DNA of 64,000 nucleotides. Origin: Longilinea arvoryzae. Its GTDB lineage: Bacteria; Chloroflexota; Anaerolineae; Anaerolineales; Anaerolineaceae. The notes beneath the pieces were generated by a model. The model saw nothing but the letters and a program-made list of their open reading frames with translations. It had not been told where the DNA came from and did no database searches. Every line of letters begins with the position of its first letter. Positions within the stretch are counted from its first letter, which is position 1. Where the stretch lies: the NCBI RefSeq assembly GCF_001050235.1, contig NZ_DF967972.1, forward strand, positions 2,170,107 to 2,234,106, in the 5' to 3' direction. Positions 36,321 through 44,980 of the stretch are shown here, one piece after another. Both the position numbers and the translations under genes were made by a program.

Positions 36321-37301
36321 ATGCAAACATTTCTTCACGGTCGTGACTTGATCGGTGACCTTGACTTCTCGAAAGAAGAAGTCGAGACCGTATTGGAAGT
36401 GGCCTTTGATCTCAAGCGCAAGCGCGCTCTAAACGAATTGACCCCCTATCTGCGCGATAAGGTGCTGGCCATGTTGTTCTTTTTCAGCAGCACCCGCACC
36501 CGCGGTTCTTTCGAAGCCGGCATGGCTCACCTGGGTGGGCATGCTGCCTTCATTGAATCACGCACCACGCAGATCGCCCACGGCGATACGCCGAAAGAGA
36601 TCGGCGAAATCTTTGGCCGCTATTTCGACGGCATCGCCATTCGCCACTGCGATTGGGGAATTGGCAATCAATACCTGAACGAGGTCGCGAAAGCATCCCG
36701 TACGCCCATCCTCAACATGCAGTGCGACATCTACCATCCCTTCCAGTGCCTGGCCGATTTGATGACCATCATCGAGAAGAAAGGTCGCGATCTGCGGCGG
36801 AAGAAGATGGTCGTTTCGTGGGCTTACGCTGCGTCCTACCAAAAACCCATGTCCGTCCCTCAATCCCTGGTTCTCCAGATGCCCCGCTTTGGCCTGGATG
36901 TAACCCTGTGCCGCCCGCCCGAATTCAAACTGATGCCCGAGATCATGAAAATGGCTGAAGAACAGGCCCGGAAATTCGGCACCAAGTTCGAAGTCGTGGA
37001 AGATATGGACGAAGGCTTCAAGGATGCGGATATCGTTTACGCCAAGTCCTGGGGCGCGATGGTTCACACGCCGGACGCCGAAGAAGGCGCCAAGATCATC
37101 AAGAAGTACGAAAGCTGGATCACCGATGAACGCAGGATCGGGCTGGCGAAATCTGACGCCATCTACATGCACCCCCTGCCTGCGGATCGCAACATCGAAG
37201 TGACCGACGCCGTGATCGATGGCCCGCACTCGGTGGTTTACGATGAAGCGGAAAACCGTATGCACGTACAAGAAGCCGTTATGGCTTTGACGATGAGTTA
37301 A
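36321..37301 (+). CDS. YgeW-like (probably knotted) carbamoyltransferase
   Basis: 326 residues. FFFSSTRTRGSFEAGMAHLG binds carbamoyl phosphate, YHPFQCLADLMTI is the HPxQ region and MHPLPADRNIEV the C-terminal substrate loop. The segment SYQKPMSVPQSL followed by PRFGLDVTLCRPPEF closely matches the proline-rich knot-forming loop of E. coli YgeW and acetylornithine transcarbamylases. YgeW belongs to the anaerobic purine or ureide gene cluster of enterobacteria; its acceptor is not settled. It follows the first carbamoyltransferase by 76 nt with AGAGGA before the ATG, and carbamate kinase comes next, so carbamoyl phosphate made here can be used for ATP. Confidence 0.8.
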   Translation: MQTFLHGRDLIGDLDFSKEEVETVLEVAFDLKRKRALNELTPYLRDKVLAMLFFFSSTRTRGSFEAGMAHLGGHAAFIESRTTQIAHGDTPKEIGEIFGRYFDGIAIRHCDWGIGNQYLNEVAKASRTPILNMQCDIYHPFQCLADLMTIIEKKGRDLRRKKMVVSWAYAASYQKPMSVPQSLVLQMPRFGLDVTLCRPPEFKLMPEIMKMAEEQARKFGTKFEVVEDMDEGFKDADIVYAKSWGAMVHTPDAEEGAKIIKKYESWITDERRIGLAKSDAIYMHPLPADRNIEVTDAVIDGPHSVVYDEAENRMHVQEAVMALTMS

Positions 37302-37330
37302 TCCCATAACCAAGGATTGGAGGTTTTTGA

Positions 37331-38278
37331 ATGGCAAAGAAAGGCATTGCAGTTGTTGCAGTAGGTGGTAATTCTTTAATCAAGGATGCCAAGCACCAGA
37401 CCGTTCCGGATCAGTACGAAGCCGGCGCTGAATCGATGCATCACATCGTCGACATGATCGCCGAGGGTTGGGATGTGGTGGTTACGCATGGGAATGGCCC
37501 CCAGGTTGGTTTTATTCTGCGCCGCTCTGAACTCTCGATGGGCGAACTTCATTCCGTACCGTTGGATTACTGCGGCGCGGACAGCCAGGGCTCCATTGGC
37601 TACATGTTCCAACAGGCGCTGTACAATGAATTCCGCACCCGCGGCATCCAGAAACACGCCGCGGCAATTGTGACCCAGACGATTGTGGATCGCAATGATC
37701 CCGCGTTCAAGAATCCCACCAAACCCATCGGTTCCTTCATGACCGAAACGGTGGCCAAAGAACGAGCAGCCAAGGAAGGTTGGACCGTTGTGGAAGATGC
37801 CGGTCGCGGTTGGCGTCGGGTCGTTGCCTCTCCAATTCCTCAGCGCATCGTTGAGGCGGACGCGATCCGCACGCTCGTCAACGCCGGCTTTACCGTCGTG
37901 GGCGTTGGCGGCGGCGGCATTCCGGTGCTTGAAAAGGAAAATGGCGACCTGATCGGCGTGGAAGCCGTCATCGACAAGGATTTCGGCTCTTCGTTGCTGG
38001 CCAACATGATCCAGGCGGATCTGTTCGTCATCAGCACGGCCGTTGAAAAAGTTGCCATCAACTTCAACAAACCCGACCAGAAGTGGCTCGATCGCATCAC
38101 TGTTGCGGAAGCCAAGCAGTACATGGCGGATGGTCACTTTGCAAAGGGCAGTATGCTGCCGAAGATTCAAGCCATTCTGCGCTTCCTGGAAGCGGGTGGC
38201 AAGCAGGCCTTGATCACCGATCCCAAGAATATCAGCCGCGCCTTGAAGGGCGAGACTGGCACCTGGATTGTTCCTTAA
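37331..38278 (+). CDS. arcC: Carbamate kinase
   Basis: 315 residues, typical length. It transfers phosphate between carbamoyl phosphate and ADP, giving ATP plus carbamate, which falls apart into ammonia and CO2. VAVGGNSLI at the N-terminus, VVTHGNGPQVGFILRR, VSSPIPQRIVEADAIRTLV-like sequence (VASPIPQRIVEADAIRTLVN) and GVGGGGIPV, then AVIDKDFGSSLLA, are hallmarks. GGAGG lies upstream and the gene begins 29 nt after the YgeW-like gene. It resembles E. coli YqeA in context. It is the expected energy-conserving step of the cluster. Confidence 0.94.
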   Translation: MAKKGIAVVAVGGNSLIKDAKHQTVPDQYEAGAESMHHIVDMIAEGWDVVVTHGNGPQVGFILRRSELSMGELHSVPLDYCGADSQGSIGYMFQQALYNEFRTRGIQKHAAAIVTQTIVDRNDPAFKNPTKPIGSFMTETVAKERAAKEGWTVVEDAGRGWRRVVASPIPQRIVEADAIRTLVNAGFTVVGVGGGGIPVLEKENGDLIGVEAVIDKDFGSSLLANMIQADLFVISTAVEKVAINFNKPDQKWLDRITVAEAKQYMADGHFAKGSMLPKIQAILRFLEAGGKQALITDPKNISRALKGETGTWIVP

Positions 38279-38288
38279 CTTGGATGCG

Positions 38289-38321
38289 AAAGTCCGGATC
38301 GGGATTACCGATCCGGACTTT
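38289..38321 (+). terminator. 14-bp hairpin after carbamate kinase, without a T-run
   Basis: Arms 38289-38302 and 38308-38321 (AAAGTCCGGATCGG and complement) with a 5-nt loop. It is followed by GCGAAG, not T residues, so it may be an mRNA-stabilising or attenuating hairpin. It divides the enzyme genes from the transporter genes. Confidence 0.6.
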
Positions 38322-38345
38322 GCGAAGAATTCCTCGAGGATGGGG

Positions 38346-38505
38346 TAAAATAGTTCTATTCCCTTGCGGACCCCAGTCCTGATTGCGGCTGGATTTTCAA
38401 TGTGGATCCAGGAAGTAAGGTGTTCGATAAAAATCGCTCACCGGCTTCCTTGCGATATCCAAAATCACCCAATTCCATACCGTTCAATTTTATAGGAGGA
38501 GGAAG
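38346..38505 (+). promoter_or_regulatory. -10 element and ~145-nt leader of the BMP lipoprotein gene
   Basis: GGGGTAAAAT at 38342-38351 is a likely -10. The resulting leader to the ATG at 38506 is long and ends in AGGAGGAGG. I see no purine riboswitch consensus in it. A long leader before a purine-type transporter nevertheless makes RNA-level control worth considering. Confidence 0.35.
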
Positions 38506-39771
38506 ATGTCTTCGAAACGCTTGTGGCTGATCGTCAGCCTGTTCGTTGTGTTTGCGATGGCGCTGTCTGCCTGTCAGACGGCCACGCCGACACCAACCGT
38601 TGCGCCAGCAGCAACGGAAGCTTCTCAAGCGACCGAAGCCCCCACGACTCAGGAAGGTACCTACCAAATTCCTGATATCGAACAGGGGAAATTCAACGTC
38701 GCCTTCGTGCTCATCGGTCCGCATGACGATGGCGGTTGGTCTCAGGCCCATTTCGATGGCCTGACCTACGTCCAGGATAATGTTCCCGGTGTCCACACGG
38801 CTTACATCGAGAATGTCGCCGAAGGTACCGATGCTGAACAGGTCTTCCGCAGCCTTTCCCGCAAAGGCTTCAACATGATCTTCGGAACGTCCTTTGGTTA
38901 CATGGACGCGATGGAGACTGTCGCCGCGGAATATCCGGATATCACCTACATTCATGTCAGCGGTTACAAGTCCAACGGCACCAATTTCGGTAACGTGATG
39001 GGCGCCATGGAAGACATGAAGTACCTGGCCGGTATGGTTGCGGGTTCCCGCGCCAAGTTGGACGGCAATCCCAAACTGGGTTACATCGCCACCTTCCCGA
39101 TCCCGGAAGAATTGCGCCTGGGGAATGCATTTGCCCTGGGTATGCGCAAGACCTGCCCGGATTGCACGCTGGACGTCCGCTGGATCAACACCTGGCATGA
39201 CCCGGTTGTTGAAAAGCAGGCGGCTGCCTCTTTGTTCGATGCCGGCGCTGACGTTGTCTTCACCGGCGCCGACACACCCGCTCCCGCGGATGTGGCCACT
39301 GAAAAGGGCAAATGGGGCATCACCTATGACTGGTCCGGTTCCTGCAAAGCCGAGCGCTGCCTCACGACCATCTACTGGAACTGGGGTAAAGTTTACGCCG
39401 GTATCGTCAAGGGTGTGATGGACAAGACCTACAAAGTAGGTTGGGACTACTTCGATGCTGACAGCGGCGGCCTGGGCCTGTATGGTTTCATGGATGGCGA
39501 AACCATGACCAAGGGCGCTTCCGAACTGCCGGCTGAGGATATCAAACTTGTGAAGGACACCCTTGCCAAGTTCCTCTCTGGCGAAATGAACCGGTTCGAT
39601 GTCTTCTCCGGTCCCATCTACGATAACCAGGGTAATCTGGTCATCGCCGAGGGCCAAAAGTTTGAACAATCGGACCTGGATCAGTTCCCGCCGGGTGCCG
39701 AAGGCCTCGCCTGCAAGTACTGCATGCACTGGTGGGCTGCGGGCGTCACCGCCGAGCTTCCGGCGCAGTAA
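38506..39771 (+). CDS. BMP-family substrate-binding lipoprotein (nucleoside/purine-type ABC importer)
   Basis: 421 residues. Lipoprotein signal peptide with lipobox LSAC near residue 24, then a Thr/Pro/Ala linker and the BMP (basic membrane protein) domain from about residue 60: FNVAFVLIGPHDDGGWSQAH, FNMIFGTSFGYMDAMETVA, YITHVSGYKSN-like (YIHVSGYKSNGTNF), and PEELRLGNAFALGMRKTCPD. BMP proteins capture nucleosides or purines for importers of the YufNOPQ/NupABC type, and the matching ATPase and two permeases follow. The mature protein has two CxxC-like cysteine pairs, CPDC and CKAERC. Abundant transcript is plausible from AGGAGGAGG upstream and the terminator after it. Confidence 0.88.
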   Translation: MSSKRLWLIVSLFVVFAMALSACQTATPTPTVAPAATEASQATEAPTTQEGTYQIPDIEQGKFNVAFVLIGPHDDGGWSQAHFDGLTYVQDNVPGVHTAYIENVAEGTDAEQVFRSLSRKGFNMIFGTSFGYMDAMETVAAEYPDITYIHVSGYKSNGTNFGNVMGAMEDMKYLAGMVAGSRAKLDGNPKLGYIATFPIPEELRLGNAFALGMRKTCPDCTLDVRWINTWHDPVVEKQAAASLFDAGADVVFTGADTPAPADVATEKGKWGITYDWSGSCKAERCLTTIYWNWGKVYAGIVKGVMDKTYKVGWDYFDADSGGLGLYGFMDGETMTKGASELPAEDIKLVKDTLAKFLSGEMNRFDVFSGPIYDNQGNLVIAEGQKFEQSDLDQFPPGAEGLACKYCMHWWAAGVTAELPAQ

Positions 39772-39789
39772 CAGCACTTCATAGCAACA

Positions 39790-39826
39790 AGGGGTCAGGT
39801 CAAAAGCTGACCTGACCCCTTCTTAT
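39790..39826 (+). terminator. Hairpin between the lipoprotein gene and the ABC ATPase gene
   Basis: 13-bp perfect stem (39790-39802 with 39808-39820; arm AGGGGTCAGGTCA), followed by TCTTATC. Partial termination here would give more binding protein than membrane subunits, which is usual for ABC importers. Within 39772-39916 nothing else is seen. Confidence 0.7.
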
Positions 39827-39916
39827 CAAAACAGCGTTAAGTCGGCGTTACACGTGTTTTGTTGAGATCCAGTCGGTAGTATCGGGCAAACATCGTTCGA
39901 TCGTAGTAGAGGTACC

Positions 39917-41479
39917 ATGGACTCAGGAAGCGGCAAGCAAGAAATCGTCAATGTGGTTACCATGAGGGGAATCGTCAAGCGGTTTCCCGGCGTGCTGGCG
40001 AATGATCATGTTGATTTCACGTTGAAAAAAGGGGAAATCCATGCGTTATTAGGTGAAAATGGCGCCGGAAAATCCACCTTGATGAATATTCTCGCCGGGT
40101 TATATCGACCTGATGCTGGAATCGTCAATATTAATAATAAACCGGTGACATTTTCGAACCCCAGGCAGGCCATCAGCGCCGGGATCGGCATGGTCCATCA
40201 GCATTTCATGTTGGTGCCGTCCCAGACGGTCACCGAAAATATTCTTCTGGGACTCGAAAAGCCAAGTTTCCTGTTACATTTGAAAGAATACGACCGCGTC
40301 ATCTCGGATTTCGGCAAACAATTCGGCCTCGAAGTGGATCCGACTGCCAAAATCTGGCAATTGTCGGTTGGCGAACAGCAGCGCGTCGAATTGCTGAAGA
40401 TGCTTTATCGGGGTGCGGAAGTGCTGATCATGGATGAGCCGACGGCAGTTCTGGCTCCTACAGAAATCGACGGTCTGTTTGCCATCATGCGCAAGATGAT
40501 CGATCAGGGTAAATCCATCATCTTTATCAGTCATAAACTGAATGAGGTGATGGCGATTTCGGATGAAGTGACCGTCCTCCGGCACGGCCGGGTGACTGCG
40601 GCGGGCGTTGCGACCAAAACGACGACCATCCCCGAACTGGCGCGTTTGATGGTCGGCCGGGAGGTCATTTTCGACCTGCAGCGCAAACCTCAGAAGCCGG
40701 GCAAAGTCGTGGTGGATGTCAAGGACGTTTGCGCGTTGAACGATAAAGGATTGCCCGCGCTCCAGGGCGCTTCCCTGCATGTGTGCGCTGGTGAAATTGT
40801 CGGTCTGGCCGGCGTGGCTGGCAACGGCCAACGCGAACTGGCGGATGTGCTGACCGGACTGCGCAAGTGTTCGAAGGGAAGCATCTGCATTCAGGATGAA
40901 GATGTGACCAACAAGGACGCGGGTGCAGGCATCCGGCATAACGTGTCCCATATTCCTGAAGACCGAACGCATGTCGGAACCGCGCCCGATTTGAGCGTGA
41001 CCGACAACATGATTATGAAAAAATACCACCAGAAGCCCATCGGCAATGGTTGGTTCTTAAGTATGCAGGCGGCAGAAAAATATACCCGCGAGTTGAAGGA
41101 CGCTTACGATATTATTGCTCCTTCCATTAATACGCCGGTGCGCATGCTTTCCGGTGGAAATTTGCAACGTGTGATTCTGGCGCGCGAAATTTCTGCGCTG
41201 CCGACGTTTATGGTGGCTGTGCAGCCCACCCGCGGCCTGGATGTCGGCGCAATCGAAGGCGTCCAACGGCTGCTGTTAACACAACGCGAAGCCGGTTCGG
41301 CCGTTTTGTTGATCTCGGAGGAACTGGATGAGTTGTTGGCGTTGAGCGACCGGATTTATGTCATCTATGAAGGCAAGATCATGGGCGAAGTGCTGGATGG
41401 CGATATCGAAAAGATTGGCCTGATGATGACGGGCACCCCGTGTGAAACTGCCGAGAAGGAGCAACTTCCCAATGTCTGA
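39917..41479 (+). CDS. ABC importer ATP-binding protein with two ATPase domains (YufO/NupO-like)
   Basis: 520 residues with two fused nucleotide-binding domains, as in sugar and nucleoside importers. First domain: Walker A GENGAGKST, signature LSVGEQQRVELLKML, Walker B VLIMDEPTAVLAP. Second domain: GVAGNGQRELADVLTGL in place of Walker A (degenerate), signature LSGGNLQRVILAREI and QPTRGLDVGAIEGV. The pattern of one degenerate site is normal for this family. It energises uptake with the two permeases that follow. The 3' end overlaps the first permease gene by 8 nt. Confidence 0.9.
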   Translation: MDSGSGKQEIVNVVTMRGIVKRFPGVLANDHVDFTLKKGEIHALLGENGAGKSTLMNILAGLYRPDAGIVNINNKPVTFSNPRQAISAGIGMVHQHFMLVPSQTVTENILLGLEKPSFLLHLKEYDRVISDFGKQFGLEVDPTAKIWQLSVGEQQRVELLKMLYRGAEVLIMDEPTAVLAPTEIDGLFAIMRKMIDQGKSIIFISHKLNEVMAISDEVTVLRHGRVTAAGVATKTTTIPELARLMVGREVIFDLQRKPQKPGKVVVDVKDVCALNDKGLPALQGASLHVCAGEIVGLAGVAGNGQRELADVLTGLRKCSKGSICIQDEDVTNKDAGAGIRHNVSHIPEDRTHVGTAPDLSVTDNMIMKKYHQKPIGNGWFLSMQAAEKYTRELKDAYDIIAPSINTPVRMLSGGNLQRVILAREISALPTFMVAVQPTRGLDVGAIEGVQRLLLTQREAGSAVLLISEELDELLALSDRIYVIYEGKIMGEVLDGDIEKIGLMMTGTPCETAEKEQLPNV

Positions 41480-42611
41480 ATCGACCTCTCTTCCCTCGGT
41501 TGCTCCGCGCCGTAAATTCCCCTTCCGCGTGAAGGTGGAACCGCGTCTTGAAGAAACGCCCAAATGGCTGCCGGTAGTGGTTTCGTTGATTGCGGTGGTG
41601 ATTGCACTGCTCATCGGCGCGCTTTGTCTGGCGTTGGTTGGAAGCGATCCATGGAAATCATATGCCAGCATCGGCAAATCCGCCTTCGGCAGTTGGGGCG
41701 TCTTTTCGGATACGCTGGTCAAGGCTATTCCATTGATGCTGACTGGCCTGGCCTGCACCATCGCGTTCCGCATGCGCATTTGGAATATCGGTGCCGAAGG
41801 CCAGTTCTTCATCGGTGCTTTCACCGCAAGCTCGATCGTGTTGATCCCGGTTTTGCCGAGCGATGCTCCGCGCTGGCTGTTCATCCTGGTGATGGCTGTG
41901 GCGGGTATGATCGGCGGCGCTCTGTGGGGGTTCGTACCAGGCTGGCTGAAGACCAAATTCAACGTCAATGAAGTCATCTCCACCCTGATGATGAATTACA
42001 TCGCCGTCGCCTGGAACAATTTCTTCATCTTCGCCGTATGGACCGAAGGCGGCTTTCAGATGTCGAAGATGTTCCCCAAGAATGCCTGGCTGCCGCGTCT
42101 CGCGGACATGGCCAAGGAGATTCCTTTCTTCCGCGGCATGACCACCCATCTGGGATTGGCATTCGCGGTGGTCGCAGCGGTGATCGTCTGGCTCATCCTC
42201 TACCGCAGCAAATGGGGCTATGAGATTCGCCTGATCGGCGATAATCCTCGCGCCGCTGGATACGCCGGTATCCCGATGAAACGCAATATCATCCTGGTGA
42301 TGATGCTTTCAGGGGCATTGGCTGGCCTGGCCGGCATGTCGGAAATCACCGGCGTCGTCCACCGGCTGCAGGGCTCCATCTCACCCGGTTACGGCTTTAC
42401 CGCCATCATCATCGCCTGGCTGGCGAAACTCAACCCGTTCGTGGTGTTGATTGTCTCCATTCTGTTCGGTGGGTTGATTTTGGCGGGCCGTGAGATTCAG
42501 CCTTCCGGCATTCCAAAACTCATGCAGGGAATTATTCTTGTGTGCTTGATCGCAAGTGATTTCCTACTGCGCTACCGTATTCGCATCATCCGGCGGAGCG
42601 AGGAGGAATAA
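41472..42611 (+). CDS. ABC importer permease (YufP/NupP-like)
   Basis: About 379 residues of the BPD_transp_2 class with roughly nine or ten hydrophobic segments. FRMRIWNIGAEGQFFIGAFT is the family signature in nucleoside and sugar permeases. VNEVISTLMMNYIA and EIRLIGDNPRAAGYAGIPMK, then LSGALAGLAGM, are likewise typical. The ATG at 41472 follows AAGGAG and overlaps the ATPase gene. An in-frame ATG at 41442 lies deeper inside that gene and is less likely. It forms the membrane channel with the next gene product. Confidence 0.9.
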   Translation: MSESTSLPSVAPRRKFPFRVKVEPRLEETPKWLPVVVSLIAVVIALLIGALCLALVGSDPWKSYASIGKSAFGSWGVFSDTLVKAIPLMLTGLACTIAFRMRIWNIGAEGQFFIGAFTASSIVLIPVLPSDAPRWLFILVMAVAGMIGGALWGFVPGWLKTKFNVNEVISTLMMNYIAVAWNNFFIFAVWTEGGFQMSKMFPKNAWLPRLADMAKEIPFFRGMTTHLGLAFAVVAAVIVWLILYRSKWGYEIRLIGDNPRAAGYAGIPMKRNIILVMMLSGALAGLAGMSEITGVVHRLQGSISPGYGFTAIIIAWLAKLNPFVVLIVSILFGGLILAGREIQPSGIPKLMQGIILVCLIASDFLLRYRIRIIRRSEEE

Positions 42612-42612
42612 C

Positions 42613-43581
42613 GTGGACCTTATCATCATATTACAGGCAGGCGTCGCTTCAGGTACGGTACTCCTCTTTGCCACCCTGGGTGGTATTTTCAACGAACGTT
42701 CCGGCGTTCAGAACCTGGGCATGGAAGGCATGATGCTGATGGGGGCCGTGGCTGCCATGAGCATGACCGTCAAGACGGGAAATCCCTGGCTGGGCGTGTT
42801 GTTTGGCATGCTGGCCGGAGGGCTGCTCTCGATGGTGCATGCATTCATCTGCATCACGTTGCAGGCTGACCAGGTGGTCAGCGGTCTTGCGCTCGGTTTC
42901 CTGGGCACCGGCTTGAGTCTGGTGTTGGGCGAAGGCCTGAGCAAGGCGGGCGTGATCGCGCTGATGCCCGTCCTCACCATCCCGTTGCTCACGAAAATCC
43001 CGATCATCGGGTCGGTCTTTTTCACCAACCAGTCCATCCTGGTTTACTTCGGTTATTTGCTCACCCCACTGGCTTCGTATTACATCTATAAGACCCGGCC
43101 GGGCATGCACCTTCGCGCAGTCGGCGAATATCCGGCCGCAGCGGATGCTTTAGGCATCAATGTATACGGTTTACGCTATTTCTACACCTTCGTGGGCGGT
43201 TTGCTGGCCGGGCTCGCGGGCGCGACAATCAGCCTGGCGATTTCACCGGGTTGGTTCAGCGAGCTCACCACCGCCGGTCAGGGCTGGATCGCCATCGGTT
43301 TGATCATCTTCGCCCAGTGGGATCCAATGCGCGGTGCTCTGGGAGCCTACATTTTCGGCGCGTTGCGCCGCCTGATCCTGGACATTCAGGGACCGACGAC
43401 CCTGTTGGGATTGGCAAACCCGTTCTACTATAATCCCTACCTGGGTTTCTTCCTGCAAATGATACCCTATGCCTTTACCATCATCGTGCTGGTCATCGGA
43501 TCTCAGGAAGCCAACCGCAAGCGCCTCGGCGCCCCGGCAGCCCTGAACATCCCGTTTGTGCGCGGCGAGCGCGGCGCGTAA
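42613..43581 (+). CDS. ABC importer permease, second subunit (YufQ/NupQ-like)
   Basis: 323 residues starting at GTG 42613, which follows GGAGGA and comes 1 nt after the previous stop. GGIFNERSGVQNLGMEGMML, the counterpart of the first permease's signature, is near residue 25. HLRAVGEYPAAADALGINVY and FTFVGGLLAGLAGATISLAI complete the BPD_transp_2 pattern; the YTFVGG version is what is present. It pairs with the first permease. The substrate is inferred to be a purine base or nucleoside, because deaminases and degradative enzymes flank the transporter. Confidence 0.9.
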   Translation: MDLIIILQAGVASGTVLLFATLGGIFNERSGVQNLGMEGMMLMGAVAAMSMTVKTGNPWLGVLFGMLAGGLLSMVHAFICITLQADQVVSGLALGFLGTGLSLVLGEGLSKAGVIALMPVLTIPLLTKIPIIGSVFFTNQSILVYFGYLLTPLASYYIYKTRPGMHLRAVGEYPAAADALGINVYGLRYFYTFVGGLLAGLAGATISLAISPGWFSELTTAGQGWIAIGLIIFAQWDPMRGALGAYIFGALRRLILDIQGPTTLLGLANPFYYNPYLGFFLQMIPYAFTIIVLVIGSQEANRKRLGAPAALNIPFVRGERGA

Positions 43582-43687
43582 GGTTCGCGCCAGCCAGGAT
43601 GGATCACCCTTCTTTCGGATAAACGTAGCCAATCGAACGCCTCAGAGATCATTGAGCGCATCCATCGAAAAGGAGTCATTGTATAAC

Positions 43688-44938
43688 ATGGGAGATTTTA
43701 TTGGATATCGTTGTTCCATTTGCCAGGCCGAATATCCGCCCACCCAGGTCATGTACACCTGCCCGAAAGACGGCGGTAATCTGGACGTTGTGCTGGATAT
43801 CAAACACCTGAAGCAGAAATATCACACTTCTGACATCACCAGCCGGACAGAAGCATCCTTGTGGCGCTATTTACCGCTGCTGCCGGTGCCCTTCCCGCAT
43901 GCCGAGGGCACAACTCTGGGAGCCGCCGGTTATACGCCCATTTACAAGCCGCAGAAACTGGCGGAACGGTTGGGCATGACCCGGCTATGGGTGAAAGATG
44001 AAAGCCGCAATCCGACCGCCTCATTTAAAGACCGGGCCAGTGCCATCGTCGTCGCGCGCGCCATTCAGATTGGCGCTCCGGTGGTGGTAACGGCATCGAC
44101 CGGCAATGCCGGGGCCGCATTGGCCGGTATGGCGGCAGCCGTCGGTCAAAAAGCGGTCATTCTGGCGCCGCGCAGCGCTCCGCCGGCCAAGGTGGCGCAA
44201 TTGCTGGTCTACGGCGCGCAGGTGATTCTGGTGGACGGCAACTACGACGAGGCTTTCGACCTGGCGATTCAGGCCGCCCAGGAATTCGGCTGGTACTGCC
44301 GGAACACGGGCTACAACCCCTTTACCCTCGAGGGAAAGAAAACCGCCGCATTCGAAATCTGGGACCAGCTCCAACTGGCCAATACCACCGCGGTCGGCCG
44401 CCCCTTGACCGTATTCGTCTCGGTGGGGGATGGCAATATCATCTCCGGCATTCACAAAGGTTTCAAAGACCTGGAAGAACTGGGCTGGCTGGGTCAGATG
44501 CCGCGTTTGATTGGCGTCCAGGCGCAGGGTTCTGCGGCTGTGGCGCATGCCTTCCACGCCGGCAGCGAAATCATCGAACCCGTGCAGGCGCAGACGATCG
44601 CCGACAGCATCTCGGTTGATCTGCCGCGCGACGGTGTGCGCGCGGTGCGCGCCGCCCGCCAGACCGGCGGAACCTACATCACCGTCAGCGACGCTGAAAT
44701 TCTGACCGCCATTGCCGACCTGGGGCAGGTGGGAATTTTCGCCGAACCCGCCGGCGCAACGGCCATGGCCGGCCTGAAGAAGGCCCTCGTGGATGGCGTG
44801 GTGAAACCGGATGATCCCGTCCTGGTGATGAACACCGGAAGCGGTTTGAAGGATGTCCGCGCTGCGATGCAGGCCGTGCACGCAGCGCCGGTGATCGAAC
44901 CCAGCATGGAAGCGTTGAAAAAACATCTCGCCGGCTAA
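43688..44938 (+). CDS. Threonine-synthase-like fold-type-II PLP enzyme
   Basis: 417 residues. A small N-terminal zinc-ribbon-like part (CSIC, then YTCPKDGG) precedes a PLP domain with NPTASFKDRASAIVV, where the lysine binds the cofactor, VTASTGNAGAALAGMAAAVG for the phosphate and VSVGDGNIISGIHKGFKDLE. It is closest to threonine synthases, but diaminopropionate ammonia-lyase (YgeX) has a similar fold and belongs to the comparable E. coli cluster. A lyase for an amino acid made during purine or ureide breakdown is therefore possible (inference). AAGGAG lies 12 nt upstream, somewhat far. No threonine-pathway neighbour is seen. Confidence 0.75.
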   Translation: MGDFIGYRCSICQAEYPPTQVMYTCPKDGGNLDVVLDIKHLKQKYHTSDITSRTEASLWRYLPLLPVPFPHAEGTTLGAAGYTPIYKPQKLAERLGMTRLWVKDESRNPTASFKDRASAIVVARAIQIGAPVVVTASTGNAGAALAGMAAAVGQKAVILAPRSAPPAKVAQLLVYGAQVILVDGNYDEAFDLAIQAAQEFGWYCRNTGYNPFTLEGKKTAAFEIWDQLQLANTTAVGRPLTVFVSVGDGNIISGIHKGFKDLEELGWLGQMPRLIGVQAQGSAAVAHAFHAGSEIIEPVQAQTIADSISVDLPRDGVRAVRAARQTGGTYITVSDAEILTAIADLGQVGIFAEPAGATAMAGLKKALVDGVVKPDDPVLVMNTGSGLKDVRAAMQAVHAAPVIEPSMEALKKHLAG

Positions 44939-44980
44939 GAATGATAGACGGCTACATCCAAGCTTTCTGGAGGTGTGAAT

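Noticed and set aside
25375..38375. Shared 12-mer CCCTTGCGGACC near 25379 and 38361
   Set aside because: The two copies sit in different contexts with no extended similarity or symmetry. Probably chance.
38352..38505. Purine riboswitch in the leader of the BMP lipoprotein gene
   Set aside because: The context is attractive, but I could not find the conserved purine-aptamer core or its three-stem layout. It is kept only as an unexplained leader.
38356..39777. 473-codon minus-strand frame covering the whole BMP lipoprotein gene
   Set aside because: The plus-strand frame has a lipobox, family motifs, a ribosome-binding site and transporter neighbours. The minus frame has none of these.
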